Assembly: GCF_030253575.1 (NCBI RefSeq)
Contig: NC_080568.1
Coordinates: 4,501,501 to 4,565,500, forward strand
DNA: 64,000 nucleotides
Direction of reading: 5' to 3'
Origin: Rhododendron vialii
Taxonomy: Eukaryota; Streptophyta; Magnoliopsida; Ericales; Ericaceae
Notes under the pieces: model-generated
Told to the model about the DNA's origin: nothing
What the model saw: the letters and a program-made list of their open reading frames with translations, nothing else
The model's database searches: none
Position numbers and translations under genes: made by a program
Part shown: piece by piece, positions 20,983 through 34,084 of the stretch
How the letters are laid out: the number at the start of each line of letters is the position of its first letter
How positions within the stretch are numbered: the stretch's first letter is position 1

Positions 20983-23870
20983 CTGGGATCCACCGCACTC
21001 GGGTTGAAGACAAAGGAAGGAGTTGTGCTTGCTGTCGAGAAGCGTATTGCTTCACCACTCTTGGTATGTCTTCTTTTCTTTTGTATTTCTCCATCAATTC
21101 TATTTTTGTGGTCTCTTGAACATGTTTTTTTTATCATTTCTGTCGAATTGAAATGTTGGTTTGTCTTTTCTGTATGTAGTTGAAGTGATTGTGCTTGTTA
21201 TTCATAGAACGTAATTAAAAAAAAGGTAACGTAGTTTTATTTACTATTTCACTGACACCTACTTAGAGCGGCGACAAGCACTGCCTGCTAAATATTTGCT
21301 GCATAACTGGGAGGATATGATAGGTGATAATTCGGTGCACGTGGCGTGCGTAATCCAAGGAAGTGAGTTTCCTACGAGTCTGCCAGTAAATGCATTTTGT
21401 TCTCGTTTGTTTTGATTGGTTCATCAGCAATAGAGAAAAGAACACGACATATGTCAATTATCTTCAGTTCATGATCTCTTGCTGAAGGACCTGCATTTTT
21501 CTTAACGTTTGTTTACTGTAGTCGCATGTGGAGATATGGAGTTGGGGTCATTGCCGATGTTTAGCTAATCCAGATCGACTGGCTTTTGTCTTCCTTTTCA
21601 AGTATAGTTGTTTGATATGGAATCCACAGTATTCAAACTCCATATGATTTATCCTTTCATGCAGGAGCCCAGTAGTGTGAAGAAAATTATGCAAATTGAT
21701 GATCATATTGGATGTGCAATGAGCGGGTTGATTGCTGATGCTCATAAACTTGTCAAACATGCACGAGTGAAAACTAAGGTAATATTAGGACCATTATTAT
21801 TTCTTTTACTATTTCAATGGTGTGGGATTAATCCGTTAGCTATCTTTTTACGTTGTCTGTAACAGAACCATAGGTTTTCATATGGTAAGCCAATGACTGT
21901 TGAGTCTACAACACAAGCTCTGGCCCTGCGATTTGGTGAAGGGGATGAAGAGTCTATGGTTAGCTGCCTATCTTTACAATACTGATTGTTGCTTCTTCTT
22001 TTTTCCTTGTTCTATTCTGGTTTCTTGTGCAGTGATCCGTTCCAAATTTCTTTATTGTCTGCTATCACAAATCAAGTTCCATTATTTATGATATGGATGC
22101 ACTATCGTCTTACTTTGTCCCTACGTTTCTTGATTCCGATAGTTTTTTATTTTCAAACTGCACTGGTTTGTCATTGATCTTTGAGTTTCCTTTATATGGG
22201 GCTGCTAACGAGCTCATTCAAGCGTGCCTGTTTATGCTTGGATCAAAATATCAGTCAACCTCATTGTAGTGTTATATGTGTGAAAAGTTTGGATTGTTTT
22301 CAAATATGCACCTTATTGAATCTAGAAGGCTATATTTCATGTTTGCCTTGCTTGAACCCTTGGGGAACCAGGAGGGTGGTCTTAATCCATGGTTACTTTA
22401 TTTCGCCAATTTGCTTTGACTTGTATTCTTTCATTTGTTCCATGTGTTTTTTTTTTTGTTAGGATTCCGTTAATTTGTTCCATGTGTTTTTTGTTAGGCT
22501 TTTATTGGTTTTTGGTCAGAACATAACCATTGTGTTAATGGACTTCTTCTTCTTCTCTCTTTTTTTTTTGGTTATTACAGTTTCTGCTTCTTCAGTTCCC
22601 TTGTGTTTTTAAATGGGAAATGTTTCATTTCTTTTTTTTTTCTAATGATTTATATCGATCTTGTTGCAGTCACGACCATTTGGAGTGTCTCTTCTCGTTG
22701 CTGGCCATGATGAGTATGGTCCTAGCTTGTAAGTGCTGTCTCAAATTTTTTTGTTGTCTAGGTAATGTAGAGTAAGAACCAAACTTTCTGATTCTATTGG
22801 GAAGCTGGACTGGCAGCTTGTTATTAAATCCATCGTGGTTTGGTCTCTTGTAGGCTAGGTTGCATAGCAAGGGTTGGGTTGGGCCTGAGTGAATTAAAGG
22901 CGCACACTATGTAAATAGTGTGGGTTGTCATGTGTAGTATACAAAACGAGCTAATATAACTGTCATCAATTTTTTAAATAGTTGTACACTTGTAATCTTC
23001 AACCATGACTATAGATATGCTAAACAATCTACCTGCTTACAGTCTATGGTTTAATGACTTTCCTGTTTCAAATGTCAATCATCGCATCAGCTTTCCGTTC
23101 TCTATTGTTTGTGCACACTTTTCATCACGTTGGCCAGTGCTATGCCTGTGTTGTTACCCCAACGTTAATTTAGAAACTTCCATTCGGCATGATTGAGTTT
23201 CTGTTGCTTTCCAAAGCTTCTCTTTTATTTGCTTTTACAAATGAAATTCCAAATTGTGACAGCAATTTTTATCCTTGCTCCCCTCTTGGGTCATTATTTT
23301 GTTTACAGATACTATACAGATCCATCAGGCACTTTCTGGCAATGCAATGCAAAAGCTATTGGATCAGGTTCTGAACGTGCTGACAGTTATCTGCAGGAGC
23401 AGTATAACAAGGTAGATATTGTGCCATTAATCCTTCTGCAGAAGGCAGGGTTTGGAGCATGAAATTTTGTACTTGCCTTCTTAGATTTCTGTCATGCTAT
23501 TCATGCTAGTAGCAAATATTTCTTGTTTTGTATAGGTGACTCGGTGTTTTCATTTATGACTACAATATGTTTTCAGGACATTACACTTAAAGAAGCAGAA
23601 ACAATAACTCTTTCCATCCTGAAACAAGTTATTGAAGAGAAGGTAAGCTACTCTTATTCTTGGTTGCATTCCGATTTCGGTGCTGTAATTTTCATTCAGG
23701 TTGTTCCTTAATGTTCAATGCCTACATAACAGATCTTGAATTGTACTCTTAACCTAGCAGTGTTACTCTGATCTCAGGTTACCCCAAATAATGTCGACAT
23801 TGCAAAGGTTGCTCCGATTTATCATCTGTACACCCCATCTGAGGTTGAGGCTGTCATAAGTCGCTCATGA
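20983..23870 (+). CDS. PAE1: 20S proteasome subunit alpha type-5-like, lacking the first exon
   Basis: Seven exons fit in phase: 20983-21063, 21665-21778, 21866-21958, 22670-22728, 23309-23411, 23577-23642 and 23778-23870 (203 codons with stop). Landmarks are [81 protein letters not shown] and a [13 protein letters not shown] tail, a clear match to plant PAE. Alpha-5 is a structural subunit of the outer ring of the 20S core. The N-terminal exon of about 32 residues (alpha-ring gate region) is not present upstream; importin-like exons occupy its place and end in the same phase. Three codons (Cys-Asp-Leu in the family) are missing in TTQALALRF. It is therefore either a transcribed chimera or a young pseudogene; a standard PAE gene would be expected elsewhere. 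Confidence 0.75.
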
Positions 23871-26788
23871 GAGGAAAAAATCCCATCAAGACCTTCCAGA
23901 CATTAGTTGGCCTTTTATCGGTGCTACTTATACATGAATTTGAGACAACACTGCTGAGCTTATGATTTTAGTTTCTCCAGTCATCGGATTTGAGCAGATA
24001 ACTGTTTTTAGATTGTTACTCAAACTATGTACTCTGATCGATGTGAAACATTTTTTCTCAGGATAATAAACTCCACGGGCTGTGTTGGATTTTGTAAGAC
24101 TGTCTGTATGTCGTCCTTAATCCCTAGGGATTTGTGCTTTATATTGTGAGCAGTGCAACTAGCCATTCGAAACATACTTTTGTTCTTTTTGCAATTGCAT
24201 GACATGTACCTTAACACTCGAATGCTAGGGCCTAGATGCAACCAGAATGGGTATAAAAGTTTTTTTTTTTTTTTTCTCCATTGCAAACTCTAACAAGGGT
24301 GCCTGTTTTCGGATTGAATTCGGTCAATTGACATGCCTACATGGACGATTGTAGAGATCACTTTGTACTCCCGCTTTTCGATTTGGGAAAATGAAGTAGC
24401 TCGTCCAAAATATTTACCGCAAGTACTAAACCTTAACAACTCAAGGAAAAATTGAAGCTGATGCAACTTTTGAAGTACTCCTTATAGTACTACAATAGAA
24501 TTCCCCATTTAAACTATTTAACATGGGCAGCCCAATCCTCGCAGTGGCGATGCCACAGTTTAAGTAGCGGGGTCGGGCGACCCCATGGCGGAAAAAAAAA
24601 AAACTAAGATTACTATATTGATTTTTTTTCAAATTAATAAATGACCCCATTGTAATTTGATGATGACGCTATACTAGATTATTTTTTCACTTGAAATCCA
24701 CCCTCCCCTCCGTAAAGTTAAGAGTTAAAACACCACCGCATTACAATTTGATAACCACAACACATTAGATTATTTTTCCACTTGAAACTCACCTCTCTCT
24801 CTCTCTCTCTCTCTCTCTCTGGAGAAATTATTTTGTGGTCTTAGGGCATCGCCATGTGGTGTCCCAATATTGCTAAACACTACACATTTCCGTGAAGTCC
24901 ACCGCTAAATATATGAACCCCACGAAAATGTATGATGTTGATCTGTGTTGAGACGCCAATTGGCAAAACCACTTTGAATGCAATGGAAGAAGCTCTTGAA
25001 TTCTTTCCTTCTGTGAACTGCAAAGAAGTTTATTACTAGTACATACTTGATATCTTTTATTTCTTAGATGAAATGCTTGTAGATGAAATATTTGTTGAGC
25101 TTTTGATGTGTTTTTTGTCGAACTAGATTGATTGTTTTTTTTTTTATATAATTAGTAAGAGAATTTATGCTTATGAATGATCCCATATTTCTAAAATCCT
25201 GAAATCCCCATTACTCGTAATTGACTATAAAATCCTGCATGATGACATAAGCAAATCCAAATACACAGGGGGGTACATGACACTTTCGACAGCTCGAGGA
25301 AAGCTCGAGGAAAGTAGTCCTGACGTTGATCCAGCCCCAACCCATTATGGATTCTGGCTAGGAATTGTGATTGCTTCGATCCATTATTTCCCTACACAAT
25401 TCCAACTGGAACTTAGATAACCTCCAACTTGTATTTGGCATTTTAACCACCATCACGCGGTGGACGGTTTTATTTGCAGATTACTGATTTCTTCGCATTG
25501 TTATTTGCAGGTCGTTCGGTTGGGTACGTAAGATTAGAGCTGGGCAACAGACACGAGACACGATAACACGACACGAACCGAACACGAAGTTAACGGATTA
25601 GGGTTGAACATTTTTTACACGAAACACGAAAATGACACGACTCGAGAACACGAATTCTAAATGGGTCGGGTTCGGATTGAACACGCGAGACACGAAATTG
25701 ACACGACCAACACGGTTACGAATCTGTGTCACCCATTTTCACGAACATATATACATAATATATGATATATCTGCAATTCTATATAAAGTTAGGCAACAGA
25801 CACGATAACACGACACGAACCGGACACGAAGTTAACGGGTTAGGGTTGAACATTTCTGACACGAAACACGAAAATGACACGACTCGAGAAACACGAATTC
25901 TAAATGGGTTGGGTGATTTGTGACACGAACCCGACTGACACGACACGAACACGACCCGACCTGTTACCCAGGTCTACGTAAGATGATGTTTGGCTTGCTT
26001 ATAGTTATGGAGTTTAAAATGGTTACTGTGAATATGCGATAACCTACTAGCTGAAGTAGAAGGATATTTCTTCTTCCTTCATTTGGTTACAGTTTCTCAC
26101 CGGATTTCAATTTAAAAAAGAAATATGCTTGCATGTTTCTCACCAAATTTCAATGAAAAAAGAAGTATGCTTGCATGTCAGAAAATTACAGAATTATTCA
26201 ACGACCACGGGGTTTTGTGGAGTTTAACTGACTGTGATCCCTACTTGGAAGCAAAAACTCACATTTCTGTGGAGCAACATTTACAATCTATCAACAAAAG
26301 TCTCTCTCTCTTTTGACGGTTCTAACATGTGAAACAAGAAACTGCTGAAATGGAAAAACACCTGCTGCAAAAATTTCTAGAAATTCTCTTCCATCATTCA
26401 ACCCTAACGTGAAGTATGAAAACAGAATAAAACATAGCCAAAAAAAAAACATTGTTCCGCTGCCCTATCCCCCAGATAGGATGGAGACCACACTTTATCA
26501 CGGTTAACTGAATCCCTCACCGCCCCCTTGAGTCCTTTCTGGTGTGGTAGGAGTGAAAAACCAACCATAAAATCGCAGCTTTCGAGCTTTTATCCATTGC
26601 TATCTGCAATTGAAAACTTCGAAACAAAAATTGCACCTCGTCTTGCATCATAGGGTGGTAGACAACTGCTCGGTACGCTGGAGTTTTTGTGGTGAGAAAC
26701 TGATTCATCGAAGCTGCAGTATACTCAGACAGATGACCAACTCAAAAGAAATGATGTCTAAACAGATAATTAAGGGAAGTACTTCAGA
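23871..26788. other. Intergenic region with hAT-type element and CT repeat
   Basis: Downstream of the proteasome-like gene there is poly-T/A-rich sequence, a (CT)n run at about 24793-24820 and a non-autonomous hAT-type element at 25535-25976. The remainder to the SDA1 stop codon is AT-rich with no credible exon. The 3' UTR of SDA1 should lie at its right end. Confidence 0.5.
25535..25976. mobile_element. Non-autonomous hAT-type element with 8-bp target duplication
   Basis: The ends read TAGAGCTGGGCAACAG and CTGTTACCCAGGTCTA, an imperfect inverted repeat. They are flanked by perfect direct copies of CGTAAGAT (25527-25534 and 25977-25984), the 8-bp duplication expected of hAT transposition. 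The interior is two degenerate copies of a tract rich in ACACGA (CACGACACGAACC, AAATGACACGACTCGAGAA). There is no transposase, so it depends on a partner element. Confidence 0.85.
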
Positions 26789-29700
26789 TCATTTCCATGC
26801 TTTTCGTCCGCGGAACTGTTTGCCAGCACGCTGCTGTTTTTTCTTTTTCACTTCTCGCGATCTTGCAACCTTAGCTCTCTTTGCAGCAAGAGGCATAGCC
26901 TTCTTGTGCTCCTTCTGCCGATTGCTTGAACCACCAGTCTGGCCACAATAAAACCATCTTAGTGCATATCACATGCAAAGGGAAAGCATTATGGTGAGGT
27001 CATTTGCGACATCTAAGTGAAGCCTAAATTGTTTTAATGAACTTCTAAAGAAATCAGCCACGGGAATGTTGGATTTCTTCTAGACTAAAAACAGAAAAGA
27101 CAAAACTCATAAGCCGCATTTGGATGTCTGACAGGATATCAATTGGTATACAGAAAGGGAAGGCTCTGCAATCATATCCTCCAGATATTAGCTTTTCCAA
27201 ATCATATATGCATGTTGCATTATACAGATTAATAATACGCAGTACCGCAGTAGTGTTTGAAACAGAATCTCTTAAATCTTTTGCAGATTCAAGGATGACA
27301 TCATAATATGCAAAAGATTTAAGGATGACATCATAATACTTCAAATAACTTACAAGAATCAATGTAAACAAATGAAAATAGGGGAAATTTAAAACCTCAG
27401 AAGAGTGAAACAAAAAGAATGAAGAACAAAAGAAAGGACATTGAGCTTCAAGAAAGGGGGCAGGCAATGCAGACAACAAATTTGATCCTCTCCCCAATCT
27501 TCCCGTGTCCGTGCACTGTCCCCTTAAAAATATTAATTAAATTTATTGGACACGCCACATGGCGTGTCCCATACGTATTTTGCCGTGCCCCCGTGTCAAC
27601 ACGGGGACACGCCTGCCTCTAGAATTGTTGGTGCTTCATAGGTTTCAGTTGTGGCGGGACAAAATATGGATTACGGACACATGCATGTCTTGAGTCTCTC
27701 GACCACCTTTTCCCACCAAACATGCAGCCTTCAGCATCTGATTAACTTAATCAGATTTTTTACAAATAGAAAAAGCAATAACACGTACAATCACACAGAC
27801 AGCATAAAGCCTAGCAATACTCTATGACAACAGTTAAAGATTTAGTATGTGATGCCGAGCAAAAAAAAAATAGATTTAGTATGTGATGCATTTCTAGAGA
27901 CCTACATCGACAAATATAGGCAAATATGAAGTTAGACAAGCCATGGAGACTCAAGGAGAAGAATTACAAGGAAAGCTTTTTAAAAATTCACAAGCTAAAA
28001 AAATTTACCATCTGAATTTCGCAAATCTGAATATAAAGTATGTTAAAAAAGATGGTGCACCTTTTTCTGTTTGATAGCTGCTCGAGCCTGGTACTTCCCT
28101 CTCTCCTCCCTTCCTGCTCTTACTAATGCAAGCTTTTCCTCTTTGCTCATCTTCTTCTTTACGAACGCCTTATTTGCATGGAGAAGTACGTCAGGAAAAC
28201 ATTTGCCAGGAGAAGAAATGAGAAGTAAAGGAATTTAAAGAGATCTCCTCACTATTTTGGAAATACTACTGCAAACCGATTTACATAAACGATAAAGCGA
28301 CTAAGGAATATGTAACTCACTTCAAGTATGGAAGGATCCACTCTCTTGGCACTTAGCTGGTCGGAACTCGGAACCTTAAAAGCTGTTGACTTGGCATCTA
28401 TGCCCTTCTTTAACAATCCGTGCTGAGTCAAAGCAATCCTCGCTTCCTTCTTTGCCTAATCATAAAAATTGATGAGTTGAAAAGAAAACAAGCATACAAT
28501 ACAAGTGTACCGATTTATGGGAACAAACAAGATGACATTAATGCTTTCCACTTCACAAAATTTCAATAGTTTTTCATTACTTTCCTCAGGAAGCCAGGAT
28601 CATCCTAAGTGTGCCACATTTTCAACTTCGTTCAGCAATGAAAGACCAATATACCTTTAATTCTTTGATGCGCTGGAAGTCTTCATTTGAAAGGATATCA
28701 TCTATTGTGCCTGCCAGTTCATGTTCTTTTTTTCCTGCTGCTAATCTCTTCAAAGCCCGAAGGCTTGTATCAGCAGCATTCAACTGTTGATCCATATCAG
28801 AATACTTCCTCTTTTGCGCTTTATATTTTTTTTCCCCAGACTCATTATCACTAAGTTTGTGCAAACCTTTGGATCCTTCATGCTCATCCTCCTCGTCCAT
28901 CTCATCATCATCATCACTATCACTATCACCATCAACATCCTCCTCGTCACTCATATCACTGTCATTCTTAATACTAATGTTGTCATCATCACCACCATCT
29001 TCATCTTCAGATACGTCATCATTTTCATCTTCTGTTTCTATGTCGAGTGCATCGTTGACCACATCATCATCTTCATCAGTTCCACCACCCACATCCTCTT
29101 TGACAGCACTCAGCTCTTTATCATCCTCTGAAGAACTACCCAATCCATGCTCATTGGAGTCCTCACCATCGTCACTACCACCAGCTTCATCATCATTGTC
29201 ATCATCCTCACCGTCATGTTCTAACAATTCAAGGCCAGGAACATTGCTGGCAACATTTGTTTCCCCAAATGCTTTTGGCTTTGCCTTTGGGTCAGTAGGA
29301 CGGCCACGATCCTTTTTGATGAGAAGTGATGGGCAAACCTACAATGAAGCTAAATCAGCTGTCCTGAAGTATACACCTGCAACCCTTCACCTCACACACA
29401 CACACGCACGCAAATGGAGCAAGGCAAATTACAAGTCATTAATACCTCTCTGAATAAAGTAACAAGTGAACGAGCAGCTGATGCAACTGCCTTCTCATGT
29501 GACTTCTTATATAAGACAAGATCTTGCAGTAAATCTTCTGTCATCAACTAATTACCAAGAGACCAAAAAAGAAGAAATGAATCAATGACGGGCAAAAGAC
29601 ATGAGATCAAATTTTAGTCTTAAAAGTCCAAGAAATCACACTTTAGAACATAAAGGTACTCTTATAATTTTATTACTGGATGCGAGTAATACCAAAGGCA

Positions 29701-32700
29701 TTCGTAGACATATCTCCCTCACCACGTTTAGTCCAACAGCGATGGCCTGACAAAACCAGTGTAGAAGCTAAATTCACTGCGCAGGACAGAAAAGTAATGA
29801 CTACAAAGTAATAAAGTGATACCTCTGTTCGCGAACGATCATGAACAAATTGATTAACTACTTGCTTAAATAATGGTTCAACTGCATCTGGTGGCACCTA
29901 TTCAAAACAAGATTCCATCTTTGAGCAATAATGGGACTAGGGAAGGTCAACAACAAAACACAAAAATGGAATGAGAATAATAATTGAAACTTCATAGTTG
30001 GTAAGTACAACTGTCATACATCAAAATTTAAAAAGAGAGAGAGAGAAGTAACGATAGAGTATAATGTACCATATCATGGCAGGCCTGAACAGCTGCAGCA
30101 AGTAAACTAGTGACATCACGTTGATGGGGCTGCAAGTGCCAATCTTTTCACTAGTTAGGAAAGAAAATGAAAGTCCAAAGCGTAGGTGGAATGTCTTTTT
30201 TTTTTTTTTTTTGACAAGTAAAACGTAGGTGGAATGTGATTGCGCACCTGAACATATTTCTGAAGGAAGGGATAGAAATTCAGTAAAATCAAGCGGTGAA
30301 GCCCCACAGTTCGAGCAATTACTTTCAACATCATCATCTTAACCTGCAGCGACGAGCAAAAAAAAAAAACACTTGAACAGTATTTATTTGAAAGCTGTGA
30401 ACTTGAAGTTCGTCACAGATGCACACAAACTGGAACAGAACATACACAGAAATTTCCTACAGCGGCAATCGATAAATGAAAACCAAAGTTCCTTCATCAA
30501 CAATAAGAATTCAGTTGATTCAACCAAGTAAATTCCCCTTACAAGTCGGTCTTCTTTCAATCTCGATTAACTTATGTTTCAGCTTTTTTATGTAAATACT
30601 GAGAGTACTGCCATACTAAGCGATTGCTCCTCTTTTTTCCATCCACATCTATTCCACCAACTCCTACCCCAAGATCCCAATTCATAATGAAATGCCAACA
30701 GGAAGTAAATACACCAGACCTAACTAGCATAAACCCAAATAAAAATTAAACCAGAAAAAAGAAGGAACAAGGAAATAATCAGCAGCATTTCACCAGTAGC
30801 AGCAAAAAATTGGGACTAGTAAATGAAAATGTTCTTTGATATACCAATTCAAACAAAGACGAAAAACACAATCTAAGAGTTAAACCACTAACTACCTCGA
30901 ACCGTTCATTGCACGTCTGAAGGCGAGAAAACAGCTTCTCAGCAAATCCCTAAATGAAGAGAGTTAATTCAGCAATAGCTTTTTGGCTCCCAGAATTATA
31001 CTAACAATTAACAAATTAAAAGATGAGAACTAGCAAACCTGTGCATCTTTCAGATGGTTAAGTGGTGAATAGTAGTTTGGATTACTCTTTTCGGATGACA
31101 CGCGTTGCTGCTTTTTCAAGCTACGAATGGCACGCTGCAATTTTGCTTTCTTTTTCTTTTTACTTGAAGTTGTACCTTTATGGTGTGCCTAAAAATTCAA
31201 ACAAAAAAGAAACATAGCATCACAAATCAACTATCTGTGCATTCGCATTTGTTGAGAAACCTAAAATAGAGGTTCTCAATAGAACTGACACTGCATAAGC
31301 TATTCTTGCTTATTTTTAGGATAAACCTAGACCACGCCACCAATAGTTTTTTCTGGCAACCTGGGGTTACAACAACTAAGTGCCAAAACGAAGATCAGAA
31401 AAAGCCGGCCAAATTCTGATGACAAAAAAATCAAAATTATTATGCAACATAAGTTATCGGGTTGGAAAGGGAATAGAAATTAAGTAATCAAGTCAGTTAA
31501 TACTAAATACAACATAGTACAGGAAAGTCAGCTCTTCCAAATGTTCATTTACAACCTCATACAGAAAGCATCACATTACAAACAACAAACCTTATAGATA
31601 GACTCTCTATTAAGAAGAACATGTGGCTGTTGAGTAGCCAAATCATCTTCACTACTTGAACCATCGCTATCTTCATCATCTTCTACAATATTTTCATAAT
31701 CAAGAAGAAATGATAGCGCTGCAATCATAATCCTGGGAAATGAGAATATAAGCATGAAAATTAGTTTCCTTCCATCGAATGAAGGGAACAGCATGTAAAG
31801 CATCCACCAGGAAAAGAAATGCATACCTTGATGATGGATGAAAGCATGCTGTACATATCGCATTTGCTGTTCTATCATCAAACCACACCTTCCTTCTATG
31901 AAGATCACACAGAGTAATAAGTGATTGTTTCGCTTTTGCTTCATCTTCTTGCTATCACAACATTGAGAATTACACACTAAATAGCACGCAACAAATAAAT
32001 CAAACTGCAATGTCATGAAGCGAGGAACATTACCAACCTGTAACATTACAAACAAGATATTCTGAAGAGCCCGATTGTTAGCGTCATTCTTATGCTTCTG
32101 ATTCATGCGCCTAATACTATGAATAACATGGGAGAACGCCAGTTTTCTCAATACTCTGTCACCTAATGTCTGAAGCTCCATGAACAGCGCAAGGGTCTCC
32201 CCAATATCAACTATCTAGCAAACAAAACATTTCCGTTAAACTCGTATAAAAAGCATAAACACCAACCTCCTAATATTAACTCACAAAAACATTGACAGTT
32301 CGATATCATGTTTTCATCATTGTCCATTTTTCCCCTTGTTCGTTTCTTCAAGAGAACTCCCCCCATTTGGGCTAAGCCAAATCAAGTCATGTTCTTTATT
32401 TTTCCAGTGCCCCCAACAAATGAAACGATATTTCAAAAACTTTATGAGCAACCAAACATAGCATTGACAAAGTTGCCAGTGAAAAGCAGCTCCAACACAT
32501 GCTGGAACAGAGATCTCAACCAATTAAACCAAACACTTCAATTAAGCTAATAATTCAAAAGACCCCTCACCTCAGTCAATCAGAACTGCTGAAACACATA
32601 CCAACTCAAGTTTCACCCGATTAAACCAAAAGTGTTCAAAGCTTGCGCCACATCGCACCAGAGCGACGAGGACAGCGTGAAATCATATCAGCTAATATTT

Positions 32701-34084
32701 CAATATAAATATATAATGAAGATCAATACCACTGAATTTATACTCCCGAATTCTCAGTTTTCACCTCATTAAACACAAACCGAACTCGAGTTTCCACCCA
32801 ATTAAACCACCAAACAGTTCAACTAGAACATAACAACAAACTAAAATCTTTCAAAAAGACTATTAATTGATGGATACCCGAATAGATTTTTCACCCAATT
32901 AAAACCAAACGGCTAAAAACACCTACGAATATATCTACAGGCTGAAATCTTTCGAAAAGAGTCCATCGATACCAGAAATCGAATTTTCACCCGATCAAAC
33001 CCAAACACAGCTCAAAACACCTACAAATGTAACAACAAACTAAATTCATTCGAAATGGCTATTAGTTTATTGATACCAGAATCGAGTTTACACCCAGCTA
33101 AACCCAAACAGCTCAAAACATCTAAGCATATAACAAGAAGCTGAAATCTTTCGAGAAGACTATTAGTTGACCCAAAGAGCTCATAACATCTACGAATATA
33201 ACAAGCAGCTAAAATGAATAGAGAACACTGTTACTCAATAGATGCCGCACTTCAATTTCCACCCAATTAAACCAAACAGCTCAAAACATCAACGCACACA
33301 ACAAAACACAATCTTTCTAAAAGGCCAGTATTTTATTAATTCAGAAATCAATTAATAACCCGGAATACCACAAAACGCCATACACCCCACGTAGTAGGCC
33401 AAGTGGTCTTGGCATGAGAATTAGGGGTTTGCTCCCTCCTAAGCTCTAAGGTTCAATTTTCCTTGCCAACGGCTTTGGAATGGGCTGTAGGGATTAGTTC
33501 GAGGTGCGCGCAAGCTAGTTTAGATCGATCTTTAACTGGATGATTACGTCATCATTCTAACCATTCTAACGTCAAAACAGTTGACACTCACCCAATTAAA
33601 CCTAAATAGCTCAAAACATATACGTATATAACAAGAGGCTATAATTTCAAAAAAGACGACTACTTTTCCTCTATACCTTCCGATTGATAAGAAGAATCAG
33701 AGCCTGCGCCACGTGGCACCGCAACCCCGACGGCAGCGTCCGTGCCGCCGACCGGAGGAAATCCGCCAGCTGAGTGGGGAAACCGGCCAATTGTTTGGGG
33801 TAAAACGGGGTGACGTGTGCCAGGAACGTGACGCGGTCGCCGAGGTCCTTGGCGACGGCGGGGTCGGCGGCGATGCCGCTGATGGAGGTGAAGTTCAACG
33901 CCGCCTGCTGCTGAAAGAGATCGAGGGATGAGTTGAATTGGTTGTAGATGAGGGAGAGCTCGGATTCGTAGCCTTCCGGGTCGGATTTCATCTTGGATTG
34001 GAGGGACGGGAGGCTCAGCTTCTCGGCGGAGAGTGAGGAGGAGGATGAGAGCGAGGAGGCGGCGCGGCGAGGTGTCGAAGGCAT
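26789..34084 (-). CDS. SDA1: SDA1 homologue, 60S ribosomal subunit biogenesis/export factor
   Basis: Fifteen exons fit in phase on the minus strand: 34084-33677, 32214-32038, 31951-31827, 31732-31591, 31188-31039, 30949-30896, 30343-30248, 30129-30070, 29897-29823, 29746-29693, 29547-29446, 29338-28655, 28455-28321, 28168-28061 and 26938-26789. The sum is 2520 nt, about 839 residues, the usual plant SDA1 length. The N-terminus has LQSKMKSDPEGYESE and a HEAT-like region, VTFLAHVTPFYPKQLAGFP. The middle has the basic KKKKKAKLQRAIRSLKKQQR. Residues about 490-640 are very acidic. The tail is Lys/Arg-rich, ending FRGRKAWK. SDA1 is a nucle(ol)ar factor for pre-60S maturation and export. Every exon has GT-AG borders and no frame break, so the gene appears functional. 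ATG at 34084 is the first in frame. Confidence 0.92.
32600..33660. repeat. Degenerate roughly 100-bp tandem repeat in SDA1 intron 1
   Basis: The motif CACCCAATTAAACC followed by AAACAGCTCAAAACA, CTACGAATATAACAA and GCTGAAATCTTTCGAAAAGA recurs about seven times (for example near 32618, 32797, 32890, 32988, 33090, 33259 and 33589) with increasing decay. The repeat fills most of the first intron, with an embedded SINE at 33395-33580. Confidence 0.7.
33395..33580 (+). mobile_element. tRNA-derived SINE remnant in SDA1 intron 1
   Basis: A Pol III A-box-like TAGGCCAAGTGGTCTTGGC is followed about 50 bp later by a B-box GGTTCAATTTTCC and then the block CGAGGTGCGCGCAAGC, which I recognise from the 3' half of angiosperm Au-like SINEs. 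No clean A-tail or target duplication could be read, so it is an old copy. Confidence 0.65.

Noticed and set aside
24543..24855. Possible second hAT-type element (CAGTGGCGATGCC ... GGCATCGCCATG)
   Set aside because: The ends are partly inverted but no matching 8-bp duplication or CCACTG terminus could be read.
27480..27625. Palindromic GGACACGCC / GGCGTGTCC motifs in the SDA1 last intron
   Set aside because: Short inverted motifs only; not enough to define an element.
28787..29453. Ser-rich plus-strand frames of up to 198 residues
   Set aside because: Antisense of the acidic Asp/Glu region of SDA1 exon 12.
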